DNA from: Chloroflexota bacterium
GTDB taxonomy: Bacteria; Chloroflexota; Anaerolineae; Caldilineales; Caldilineaceae
Length of the DNA: 64,000 bases
Assembly (NCBI GenBank): GCA_016861025.1
Contig: BOKO01000005.1
Span: 1-64,000, forward strand
Direction of reading: 5' to 3'
The first letter of the stretch is position 1; each line of letters begins with the position of its first letter. Under the pieces are notes generated by a model. It did no database searches. It had not been told where the DNA came from and saw only the letters and a program-made list of their open reading frames with translations. This document shows positions 1 through 7,613 of the stretch, piece after piece. The position numbers and the translations under genes are program-made.

Positions 1-67
1 CCCACAGTTTCGCCGATCCGGGCCTGAATATCGACCCTTTTCCCCCGTTTCGCAGGGTCGAACCCGC

Positions 68-96
68 AAAAAAACAGGCCGCCGCTCGGCGACCTG
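68..96 (-). terminator. Rho-independent terminator of the CRISPR transcript
   Basis: Read on the minus strand, a 9-bp stem (CAGGTCGCC paired with GGCGGCCTG, one T-G wobble) with a GAGC loop is followed by seven T residues. It lies about 20 bases beyond the last, degenerate repeat of the array in minus-strand sense, so it would end the pre-crRNA. The rest of bases 1-114 shows no gene. Confidence 0.7.
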
Positions 97-114
97 CCTC
101 CATCCCTGATTTAT

Positions 115-1330
115 GAAATGCTCTCCTTCCGAGGATTCAGTGTCTTCCGACCAGACGGGGCAGGCTACTACGACCTGCCAGCCTTGAGCTACCAGTCTTA
201 GTCCCCTTCCGAGGATTCAGTGTCTTCCGACCACGGCGGTACAGCTATGACTTGGTGCGCCTGCTTGACGACAAGTCTTAGTCCCCTTCCGAGGATTCAG
301 TGTCTTCCGACGCGCAGCCGTCGGGCGGAAGCTGATTGTGGAAGAGTACAGTGCGTCTTAGTCCCCTTCCGAGGATTCAGTGTCTTCCGACGCTGTGGCG
401 GCGTGGTGATTGCCGGCATTTGTAGTCGGTCTTAGTCCCCTTCCGAGGATTCAGTGTCTTCCGACCTGGCGCGCGCGGCGGTCTCGGCGGAGAGCCAGCG
501 GCGGGTGTTGTCTTAGTCCCCTTCCGAGGATTCAGTGTCTTCCGACGGTGTGCCAGCTACCGCCGATATCGTGCTGAATCATGCCGTCTTAGTCCCCTTC
601 CGAGGATTCAGTGTCTTCCGACGGAAATTTCAGAACGTGAATAGGAGGATCAGTATGGCTACGTCTTAGTCCCCTTCCGAGGATTCAGTGTCTTCCGACG
701 CTGGCAGGCCGAAATCCGGCGCAATCACGAGCACGTTCATGTGGCGTCTTAGTCCCCTTCCGAGGATTCAGTGTCTTCCGACTGATGCCAGCGATTGTGC
801 TGGCCGACGCTGCCAGCACCTGGTCTTAGTCCCCTTCCGAGGATTCAGTGTCTTCCGACCTGCGCCACCACCTCGCCCTCAATGCCCCGGCGCCGCAGCC
901 ATTGTCTTAGTCCCCTTCCGAGGATTCAGTGTCTTCCGACTGGAGCGACGGAATTGAGCGTATCCGTCGGCAACGTGACGGGTCTTAGTCCCCTTCCGAG
1001 GATTCAGTGTCTTCCGACCAATATAGTCATGAAGCGGCGAAACGAAGTAGCCGAACGAAGTCTTAGTCCCCTTCCGAGGATTCAGTGTCTTCCGACAAGA
1101 AATCGTGTTGGCCGTGTACGAATGCGCCGCATTGTTCTGTCTTAGTCCCCTTCCGAGGATTCAGTGTCTTCCGACTTTGTGTGGTGTTGGGATCATCCAC
1201 ATACGTGCGCACGAACGTCTTAGTCCCCTTCCGAGGATTCAGTGTCTTCCGACTCAGATGAGGATAGCGGCTGATCCGGCCAAAATCAAAGTCGTCTTAG
1301 TCCCCTTCCGAGGATTCAGTGTCTTCCGAC
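115..1330 (-). CRISPR. CRISPR array, 16 repeats and 15 spacers
   Basis: A 37-bp repeat (plus strand begins GTCTTAGTCCCC and ends TGTCTTCCGAC) recurs at 195, 275, 355, 429, 510, 586, 663, 746, 823, 904, 982, 1060, 1139, 1217 and 1294. A sixteenth copy at 115-151 has lost its first bases. Spacers are 37-46 bp, the range usual for type III. The minus strand is taken as the crRNA sense: its repeat ends GGGGACTAAGAC, resembling known repeats whose 3' end becomes the 5' tag; the degenerate copy and a terminator lie at the low-coordinate end; cas1/cas2 and an AT-richer leader lie at the high end. A short stem (TCCT/AGGG with CGGA loop) would be the Cas6 substrate. It is the only array in the window and probably serves both effector complexes. 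Confidence 0.98.
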
Positions 1331-1435
1331 AGCGGTCATGCACTCAGGGCAGATATTGATTGACATCTTATCACGCTCATCTTTGATCCACCAAAAAGGC
1401 GCTTCTGTCCCTATACTTCCTTTATTTTGAATCAT
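1316..1435 (-). CDS. Possible 39-residue ORF in the leader, ending inside the first repeat
   Basis: On the minus strand an ATG at 1435, preceded closely by GGGAGAAAGG, opens a 39-codon frame that crosses the leader and stops at a TGA inside the leader-proximal repeat (1316-1318). The peptide contains two adjacent tryptophans and a CPEC pair like half a zinc knuckle. No homologue is recognised. It could be a remnant of a gene displaced by the array, a translated leader peptide, or chance. The ribosome-binding sequence is the main support. Confidence 0.3.
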   Translation of the reverse strand: MIQNKGSIGTEAPFWWIKDERDKMSINICPECMTAVGRH

Positions 1436-1577
1436 CCTTTCTCCCACTTGCTTTCATCTCCCGAAGACCCCCCGAAAAAGTATGTTTTTTCCACCCATCA
1501 TCGATGCGGTCTTCGGAATGCATGTACTATTTATTAGAAATTGTGACGTTGTTCATCCGGCTGGCGCAAGTTTGATT
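1331..1577 (-). promoter_or_regulatory. CRISPR leader
   Basis: This 247-bp stretch between the leader-proximal repeat and the cas2 stop is more AT-rich than its surroundings, with runs such as CTAATAAATAG and AAAATAAAGG on the minus strand. Its position fits a leader holding the array promoter and the spacer-integration signals. I could not assign a convincing -35/-10 pair. A 9-bp inverted repeat and a short ORF inside it are listed separately. Confidence 0.7.
1461..1516. promoter_or_regulatory. Inverted repeat in the CRISPR leader
   Basis: CCGAAGACC at 1461-1469 and its exact complement GGTCTTCGG at 1508-1516 flank a 38-bp spacer rich in A and T runs. The arm resembles the repeat end GTCTTCCGAC. 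It may be a binding site for a regulator or for the adaptation machinery. The function is inferred only from position and symmetry. Confidence 0.4.
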
Positions 1578-1868
1578 TCAGATGATCAGCAAGCCCGGTT
1601 CGTCGATCGGCTCCGCCTGTCCCATTCGCTCGATAACACTCTGACACTCATCGCACAGCAGGTAGAAGCGCACGCTGTCCTCGCTCTCTTCGATCAGTCG
1701 TTGCAGGCGCTGCCGCAGCTTCTCCAGGTTGGCGGGCGTAATGTAACATTCAAAAACCGACCGCTGCACGCGCCGCCCGCCAAAATCCAGCAGCGCCTTC
1801 GCCGTCTTCAAGCGCCGCCGGTCGTCCACAATATCATAGCTGATGACGACAAAGCGTCTGCCTCTCAT
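1578..1868 (-). CDS. cas2: CRISPR adaptation endonuclease Cas2
   Basis: This 96-residue protein has the Cas2 ferredoxin-like start, with VVISYDIVDDRRR supplying the conserved aspartate at the end of the first strand, and LLDFGGRRVQRSVFECYI typical of the family. Cas2 dimerises and bridges two Cas1 dimers in the integrase that inserts new spacers. Its start overlaps the cas1 stop by four bases (1865-1868), so the two are translationally coupled. It is the last protein gene before the leader and array, all on the minus strand. Confidence 0.95.
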   Translation of the reverse strand: MRGRRFVVISYDIVDDRRRLKTAKALLDFGGRRVQRSVFECYITPANLEKLRQRLQRLIEESEDSVRFYLLCDECQSVIERMGQAEPIDEPGLLII

Positions 1869-2878
1869 TTTGCCAGGAACGGACGATACGGCGCCGCGCC
1901 GCCGCTCGGATCGAGTGTACGCGCCAGTGCATACGCTTGCAGCAAAAACAGACGACGATACGTTATCTGTTCGCCGCTCTCAGGATGCTTGAACTGCTGT
2001 GTGAAGCGCGTCTCCAGTTCACGCACAAACAGCCGCACTCCTTCCGGCGCCAACACGATCGGACGATCCTCCTCCTCGCCCGGTTGGAAATGCTCCTGCT
2101 TGATGATGCCATTGTTCAGGCAGCGCAGCACCACCGAATCGACAATCAACGGGCGAAATTCTTCCATCAGGTCAAGCGCCAGGCTGGGACGATTGTACTC
2201 CAAACGGTGCAGAAATCCCACATACGGATCAAGGCCGGCGGTCAATACGGCGCCCAATATATTTTGCAAGAGCACTGTGTAGCCGAAGCTGAGCAGGACG
2301 TTGACCGGATCGGTTGGCGGGCGGCGCACACGCCCATCGAAACGCCAGGGAGGTTGGAGCAGCGCCTTCCACACACCAAAATAGATCGCCGTGCCCTGAC
2401 CTTCTACGCCCATCAAGCTGTTATGTGCAATCGTGCGCGTCGTGCGCTGCAATTGCTGGTCGACGCCGATCGCCGCCAGATGGATCGTCTCTGAATCTAG
2501 CCGCCGGGCGTAGCGTTGTAGAAAGACTTTAATGTTGTGCAGCTTGCCATAGACCATCTGCTGCGCTATCTTCAGCGAGATCGCCAGGTCCTGACTGCAC
2601 AACACCTGATTGACGCGCAAGGCGCCGTGACCGCCGGGCGCGCCCACCAGCCGACCATAAAAGCGTCCTGCCTCGCTCAACAACACGACTTCGACGCCCT
2701 CATCCAACAACAGACGCAGCGCTGGCGTCGTCACCTGGATGTTGCCAAAGAGCACAACCTGACTCACCTGGATCACCGCCACCTGCGCCAACGTCTCGCC
2801 ATCTTTGCTGACAATGATCCGCCGCCCTTCGCGGTTCAGCTTCGCCCCTTGCTCAAGCACATACAGTGGATTTTTCAT
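1865..2878 (-). CDS. cas1: CRISPR integrase Cas1
   Basis: This 337-residue protein is a standard-length Cas1 that, with Cas2, integrates protospacers at the leader end. The N-terminal beta domain (to about residue 80, ending near VVLLSEAGRFYGRL) precedes the helical catalytic domain. The conserved segment LDPYVGFLHRLEYNRPSLAL and the following DLMEEFRPLIVD carry the metal-binding His and Asp residues. There is no fused reverse transcriptase. The gene starts 5 bp after the cas6 stop, making cas6-cas1-cas2 an operon that leads into the array. Confidence 0.97.
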   Translation of the reverse strand: MKNPLYVLEQGAKLNREGRRIIVSKDGETLAQVAVIQVSQVVLFGNIQVTTPALRLLLDEGVEVVLLSEAGRFYGRLVGAPGGHGALRVNQVLCSQDLAISLKIAQQMVYGKLHNIKVFLQRYARRLDSETIHLAAIGVDQQLQRTTRTIAHNSLMGVEGQGTAIYFGVWKALLQPPWRFDGRVRRPPTDPVNVLLSFGYTVLLQNILGAVLTAGLDPYVGFLHRLEYNRPSLALDLMEEFRPLIVDSVVLRCLNNGIIKQEHFQPGEEEDRPIVLAPEGVRLFVRELETRFTQQFKHPESGEQITYRRLFLLQAYALARTLDPSGGAAPYRPFLAK

Positions 2879-2883
2879 GGCGC

Positions 2884-3702
2884 CTAATCTCTCATCCTCC
2901 TCCTCACCTGCCCCATTCCTGTCGCTGTCTGCACACCGACGCCGCTATAGAGCGCAAACTCCGCCAGCATATTCATCACCCCCAGCCAGTAGCGGTCGCC
3001 CGCCAGCGCGCGATAGGTGACTGTGCCCACGCCGCCGATGCGCAGCCCGTCTCCTTTCTGCCCCACCGCCCGGCTCTCCAGGCGATAGCGGCTGATCGCC
3101 ATCACCTCCTCGCCATAGCGCCGCATCTCCGGGCTGAGCACCACCGGGCTGAACGCATTCCAGCGCTCGACCAGACTGCCAAAGACCAATCCTGGCAGTG
3201 GCACGGGGAGCGTCATCTCTTTGGATTTGAAGGCTGTCGGCGCGGCAAACTCCAACGTCACCTGACGGTCGAGCGTATCGGCGCGCGCCAGTTGCGCCGC
3301 CGCCAGCGCCTCATAGGTCGTCTGTCCGCTCCAGCCGTGGCGCGTCGGGTCGCAGATCGCCTCCTGCACTGCAAAGGTTTCACCGCCCAGCTCCCAGGTT
3401 GCTGGCGGCGCACTGAGCAGTGCATCCCCTAGCCGGGCGCTCACCTCCGGCGTCAACCCGGTCATGCGCACATAGACCGGCGTGTCGGCGCGCACCGTCA
3501 CGCCGCTGGCGCCGGCGTGCACCCCCATCAGGCTCGAACAGGTCAGCGGCTTGGGGCCGTCGTTCTGATGGATACGCTCGGCTAATGCTGCATCGATGCG
3601 CCCAAGCTGCGCCAGCGTCGCCGCATAATTGGCGCGCCCCACAAACGCTGGCAGCGTCACATCCTTTGCCGAGACCAGGGTCAACACAATTGAGATCAAC
3701 AT
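2884..3702 (-). CDS. cas6: CRISPR repeat endoribonuclease Cas6
   Basis: This 272-residue RAMP protein has the N-terminal ferredoxin fold of Cas6, a candidate catalytic His45 in RIHQNDGPKPLTCSS, and the diagnostic C-terminal glycine-rich loop GVGVQTATGMGQV. Cas6 cuts pre-crRNA within each repeat to leave the 8-nt 5' tag. It is the first gene of cas6-cas1-cas2. As the only cas6 in the window it probably matures crRNA for both the III-A and III-D-like complexes. Confidence 0.93.
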   Translation of the reverse strand: MLISIVLTLVSAKDVTLPAFVGRANYAATLAQLGRIDAALAERIHQNDGPKPLTCSSLMGVHAGASGVTVRADTPVYVRMTGLTPEVSARLGDALLSAPPATWELGGETFAVQEAICDPTRHGWSGQTTYEALAAAQLARADTLDRQVTLEFAAPTAFKSKEMTLPVPLPGLVFGSLVERWNAFSPVVLSPEMRRYGEEVMAISRYRLESRAVGQKGDGLRIGGVGTVTYRALAGDRYWLGVMNMLAEFALYSGVGVQTATGMGQVRRRMRD

Positions 3703-3848
3703 TGTTTATTTCTCCCGCTTATCTTGCGTCAGATTGAAGTACACCCTGCACGTCCGCGCAGTACTCATAATTCACCCAGCCATGCTATACTTCTTAGGAC
3801 AGTGGGTGCAACGCATGGACGGGCGCGAAGCCGCAAGGAGTTTCTTTC

Positions 3849-4061
3849 ATGAGTACTTCACTTTCACTAGACTCTCTCCAGGTAAAAGCGCTTCTCAAAG
3901 AGGCAATGCTTGAACTAATGGTAGAGCGCCGCCAGGAATTCGCCGAATTTCTGGTCGAAGCCCTGGAAGACGCGGGTCTTTCCCACGCCATTGATGTCGG
4001 GCGGGCCGAGGAGTATGTCGACCGCGACGAAATCATGGCAATCCTCGATCCCAAACCATGA
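3849..4061 (+). CDS. Antitoxin-like small protein
   Basis: This 70-residue acidic, helical protein (ELMVERRQEFAEFLVEALED) has AAGGAG eight bases before its ATG. It ends DEIMAILDPKP and overlaps the start of a RelE-like frame by an ATGA junction, the usual layout of RelBE-type pairs. It is transcribed away from cas6, with about 145 bp between the two starts. The antitoxin role is inferred from size and from the RelE remnant behind it, not from a recognised DNA-binding domain. Confidence 0.6.
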   Translation: MSTSLSLDSLQVKALLKEAMLELMVERRQEFAEFLVEALEDAGLSHAIDVGRAEEYVDRDEIMAILDPKP

Positions 4062-4189
4062 ATGTACGGTTTGAACGTTACTACCGAATTCGTGTGGGCG
4101 ACTATCGGCTTGGCCTTGCCCTCGAAGGCGATACAGTAATTCTGGTGCGCTTTCTCCATCGCAAAGAAATCTACCGCTACTTTCCTTGA
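4058..4189 (+). pseudogene. RelE-family toxin, internally deleted remnant
   Basis: A 43-codon frame starts in the ATGA overlap with the antitoxin gene. MNVRFER looks like a RelE N-terminus and runs straight into the C-terminal half of the same family (YYRIRVGDYRLGLALEGDTV, then VRFLHRKEIYRYFP). Full RelE toxins are about 80-95 residues, so roughly 40 central residues, including the RNA-binding helices, appear to be missing in frame. The remnant is unlikely to be an active mRNA interferase. The downstream 150 bp to csx15 hold nothing recognisable. Confidence 0.65.
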
Positions 4190-4339
4190 CATCGACCGTA
4201 ATCATTGCTTCCTAGACTCAGTCGTTCAGGATGTTGTCTCACGCGCAGTCGCGGAGTTGAAGATGGTTTCCTTGCTCTCTGCGTTTCTTTGCAACACCGC
4301 GCCTCTGCGTCAAATCAGGTCATGTTACATACAGTCTCC

Positions 4340-4720
4340 TCAGCGCTGCCGCCGCGCCGCCTCGCGCAGCCCCTGCAAATCGAGAATCTCCGCCACCTCA
4401 TAGCGCCGCGGCACACTCCCCGCCACCGGGCGCGTGCGCACCACCGGCGGGAAATAGCCCATACGCCCGTGCAGTTCCGCCAGCAGCGCCGCCGCAATAA
4501 AGTTGAGCGACGGCAGCATCACCAGGATCGGCGCGGACTGCCACGCTTCCGGCGTCAGATCAAGCGTCGCCATTAGCGCAGCAAGCTGCGGCGCAAACGG
4601 CTCCTGCTCGTCGAACTGGGTGGTGATCTGGCGCATCTCCGCAATCGGCTGACCCGTCAATGTCTCGATCTGACCGCGCTGCGCCTCGGTCAGCGGGTGC
4701 GAAAAGTTGAGTAAAATCAT
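4340..4720 (-). CDS. csx15: CRISPR-associated protein Csx15
   Basis: This 126-residue protein opens MILLNFSHPLTEAQRGQIE and has the segment FIAAALLAELHGRMGYFPPV, which I recognise as the Csx15 pattern. Csx15 is a small Rossmann-like protein found beside type III loci and is grouped with the Csx16/Csx20 set suspected of binding or degrading cyclic oligoadenylates. Here it would dampen signalling to the CARF effectors. It stands alone between the RelE remnant and a divergent DUF4058 gene, on the same strand as the cas genes. Family assignment is from memory of the pattern, so moderate. Confidence 0.65.
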   Translation of the reverse strand: MILLNFSHPLTEAQRGQIETLTGQPIAEMRQITTQFDEQEPFAPQLAALMATLDLTPEAWQSAPILVMLPSLNFIAAALLAELHGRMGYFPPVVRTRPVAGSVPRRYEVAEILDLQGLREAARRQR

Positions 4721-4877
4721 CGCAATTGCTTCTTTCCACCAACCTGCATATACTATAATTTGAATCTTTCTGCGTCAGTTGAACCGGATACGATGTATCG
4801 ACGTCCCTGCGCTGACATTTGCCTCACTTGCGCCGACGAGAACCGGTCAACGCACGTGTCCACGACAAGGAGCCGCC

Positions 4878-5678
4878 ATGCCATCACCCTTCCCTGGAAT
4901 GGATCCCTATCTTGAAGGAGCGCTCTGGCTCGACGTGCATAGCGCCCTGGCTGCCAAGGTGCGCCAACTGTTGGCGCCCCAGGTGCGCCCGCGCTATGTC
5001 GTGCGCCTGGCGGTCTATCTGGTCGAAGACACTGCGCCGGAAGGCGAGATCGGCATTCTTTATCCTGATGTCGAAGTGCTACGCCCATCTGCGTTGTCGG
5101 AAGCCGCCGCCACGTACGCCGTTGCCGCCTCTCCCTTCACACCGGCAGTCCTGGTTCCGGCGGTGGCGCCGTTCACCGTGCGCGTACCGGAAGTTGAGAT
5201 TCGCGATGCCGGCGATAACCGGTTGGTGACTGCGATCGAGATTCTGTCGCCAGTCAACAAGCGTGAGCCTGGGTTGTCGCTCTACCGGCGCAAACGCCAA
5301 CAGTTGCAGCGCGCAGGCGTTCACCTGATCGAGATCGACCTGATCCGCCGTGGTCAGCGCCCATGCGATTACCCCACGCTGCCCAGCACGCCATACTTGA
5401 TCACGCTGCTGCGCAGTCGGGCGGCGCACGTCGAAGCCTGGCCCCTGACGCTCGACCAGCCGCTGCCCACCATCCCCGTCCCCCTGCGCCCGCCCGACGC
5501 CGACGCGGTGCTCGATCTGCAGGCGGCGCTCACCGCCATCTACGTCGAGGCTGGCTACGACCTCTCCATCGACTACAACCGCGTCCCGCCGCCCCCGCCG
5601 ATTGACACTGAGCCTCACCGCACGTTCCATCAGGAATCGACCGCGGATATTGCGGATCAGGCGGATCGACGCGGATGA
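4878..5678 (+). CDS. DUF4058 family protein
   Basis: MPSPFPGMDPYLE at the start is the signature of DUF4058, a family common in cyanobacteria and Chloroflexota with unknown function. A central EIRDAGDNRLVTAIEILSPV is also typical; an E-I-x-S pattern and the distant likeness to PD-(D/E)xK nucleases are suggestive only. The ATG at 4878 is preceded by AAGGAG. The last 20 or so residues come from GC-rich GCGGAT-type repeat DNA and may be an acquired extension. The gene is divergent from csx15. Confidence 0.85.
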   Translation: MPSPFPGMDPYLEGALWLDVHSALAAKVRQLLAPQVRPRYVVRLAVYLVEDTAPEGEIGILYPDVEVLRPSALSEAAATYAVAASPFTPAVLVPAVAPFTVRVPEVEIRDAGDNRLVTAIEILSPVNKREPGLSLYRRKRQQLQRAGVHLIEIDLIRRGQRPCDYPTLPSTPYLITLLRSRAAHVEAWPLTLDQPLPTIPVPLRPPDADAVLDLQAALTAIYVEAGYDLSIDYNRVPPPPPIDTEPHRTFHQESTADIADQADRRG

Positions 5679-5693
5679 CGCCCCTCGCCCCTC

Positions 5694-7088
5694 CTACACA
5701 TCCTCCGACGCCATCGCCGCAAAATCGCCCAGATCCACGCGCACGCCGACGTCGGTCTTGAGATAGAGGCGCCCCGTGTCGTCGGGCAAATCAACCGCAA
5801 ACGCCATGCGCACAAACTGACCTGGGTTGACGTTGGTAAAGATGCTGTCCAGCCCGCCCAACTGCCACTGTGCATAGCCGCTGGCGACGCCCTTGATGTC
5901 GAACACCTTGCCGGCTGCATCCACAACCCACGGGTCGATAGTACGGTCAAAATAGTCGGTGCCGCTCTGTAGATTGGTGGCGTCCACCACCACGATCAGA
6001 TAATGCCCCATAGCGACGTAGGAGTTTCTATAAAAATAGACCGCCTTGCGTTTGCGCACCTCAGAGACCTTGAAGCGCCAACCGCCCGCCTCGACCTCTG
6101 TTCCGATCGCGGTGACGTTGGAAGCTGCGCTCGCTGTTGGCGCAGCCGCGCCTGTGCTGCCTGTCGTCGGTGCAGGCGCCGGCGTCGGCAGCGGCGGCGT
6201 CTCCGTCGCCAGCGGCAAGTCAGCCGTAGCCGGTGCATTATCCACCAAAAACGCGGCAATCCAGGCGCCGCCTGCCAACTGCAGCCAGTCGCCAGCCTGA
6301 TTGCGCGCCGTCACTTCGAGCGCGTCGCCTTCTTTCACACCGCCGATAATCGGATAGCCGGTGCCCGGCCCTCCGCGCAAATTGGCGTTGCTGTTGGCGA
6401 CAACCGCGCCTGGCGTACGCGGATTGCTGATTTCACCAAGCTGGATATCGAGCGCTTTGAGTTTAGGAATCGTCACCTGATTGCCGAGTACGGCTGTGTA
6501 CTTCTGTAAGCCTTCGACCACGCCCCACACGGTGACGATGTCGTCCTCCAGGAAGCGCTGTGTCCCACTGGTATCGACCCAGATCGGGTCATCCCAAAAG
6601 CCGTAGCTGCCTTTGGTCACCGCCACGCGCAGGACATAGCCCTTATCATCCTCGTCGCAGAGGATCAAACACTCCTTTTCCTGCACTTGCAACACCTTAC
6701 CCACATAGCGCACGGTCTTGCCGATATGCTGCTCGTTGTAGCGGAAGAGATCATCGTAAGGGATCGCCACCGCCTGCGTCTTGGCGGCGTCCAGAGCAGA
6801 GAGAGCAGGCGTCGGCGGCAGCGTCGCAGTTGGCGTCGAGGCGGCAGCGGCGGGCGTGAGCGTCGGCAAACTGGCGCCGCTGCGTTGCACCTTGGTCAGC
6901 GCGCCGATCCGCACCGCCGGATCGCTGACGCGCACACTCACGCCTGCCTCTCCGACCGAAATGGTGAGCGTAAAGGTCTTGCTGCCAACCGTGATCGGCA
7001 CGAGATAGTCATCGTTGGCGTGCGCCGGCGCGCTGATGACGACGACCAGCATCAGCGCAACCATCCAGGCAATCAACATTCGAGACAT
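5694..7088 (-). CDS. Secreted SH3b protein with C-terminal DUF4352-like domain
   Basis: This 464-residue protein has a signal peptide (hydrophobic residues 4-22, cleavage near PAHA). A Thr/Pro-rich linker follows, then an OB-like segment (about 115-215), an SH3b domain with the usual NLRGGPGTGYPIIGGV (about 235-285), a second Pro/Thr linker, and a C-terminal beta domain (about 325-460) like the extracellular DUF4352 fold. It probably acts at the cell surface, binding wall or ligand. It is co-directional with the CRISPR effectors but separated from them by REP array A, and no CRISPR role is evident. Its stop faces the stop of the DUF4058 gene. Confidence 0.75.
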   Translation of the reverse strand: MSRMLIAWMVALMLVVVISAPAHANDDYLVPITVGSKTFTLTISVGEAGVSVRVSDPAVRIGALTKVQRSGASLPTLTPAAAASTPTATLPPTPALSALDAAKTQAVAIPYDDLFRYNEQHIGKTVRYVGKVLQVQEKECLILCDEDDKGYVLRVAVTKGSYGFWDDPIWVDTSGTQRFLEDDIVTVWGVVEGLQKYTAVLGNQVTIPKLKALDIQLGEISNPRTPGAVVANSNANLRGGPGTGYPIIGGVKEGDALEVTARNQAGDWLQLAGGAWIAAFLVDNAPATADLPLATETPPLPTPAPAPTTGSTGAAAPTASAASNVTAIGTEVEAGGWRFKVSEVRKRKAVYFYRNSYVAMGHYLIVVVDATNLQSGTDYFDRTIDPWVVDAAGKVFDIKGVASGYAQWQLGGLDSIFTNVNPGQFVRMAFAVDLPDDTGRLYLKTDVGVRVDLGDFAAMASEDV

Positions 7089-7157
7089 CGTGGGGTTCCT
7101 TTCTACTATGATTTTTCCGGAAGCTGATCCGACTACAACGGATGCAGTTCATTGACC

Positions 7158-7570
7158 GAGAACCTGCGGCTGCGAGCCGCGGCTACGAAAACCCGCCGCC
7201 TCCGCCGTAGACGCCGCTCGCAGCGGCGTGGTCTCGCCGTCCCATCCACCTTACTCATGGACGGAGAACCTGCGGCTGCGAGCCGCAGCGACGAAACCCG
7301 CCGCCCCGCCGTAGACGCTGCTCGCAGCGGCGTGGCCTCGCCGTCCCATCCACCCTACTCATGGACCGAGAACCTGCGGCTGCGAGCCGCGGCTACGAAA
7401 ACCCGCCGCCCCGCCGTAGACGCCGCTCGCAGCGGCGTGGCCTCGCCGTCCCATCCACCCTACTCATGGACCGAGAACCTGCGGCTGCGAGCCGCGGCTA
7501 CGAAAACCCGCCGCCTCCGCCGTAGACGCCGCTCGCAGCGGCGTGGCCTCGCCGTCCAATCCACCTTGTT
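7158..7570. repeat. REP array A: four tandem inverted-REP units
   Basis: Four units of about 105 bp repeat with cores at 7207, 7311, 7416 and 7522. Each unit has a minus-oriented hairpin (GCGGCT-GCG-AGCCGC) followed by CTAC, a short C/G-rich gap, then GTAG followed by the hairpin ACGCCGCTCGCAGCGGCGT. GTAG before a hairpin is the hallmark of REP sequences recognised by RAYT transposases. The second unit has decayed bases (CGAC instead of CTAC, GCTGCT in the stem). Long open frames across this region are by-products of the repeats. It lies between the TM1812 effector and the secreted SH3b gene. Confidence 0.85.
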
Positions 7571-7613
7571 TATTGACCGAGAATCTGCTACGAAAATCCT
7601 TCACAACGCCGAT

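Noticed and set aside
220..1359. Several plus-strand frames through the CRISPR array
   Set aside because: They consist of the translated repeat recurring with spacer-coded residues between, not a protein.
1482..2282. Long plus-strand frame opposite cas2 and cas1
   Set aside because: It is antisense to two clearly conserved cas genes and has no family likeness; the GC-rich codon pattern creates the mirror frame.
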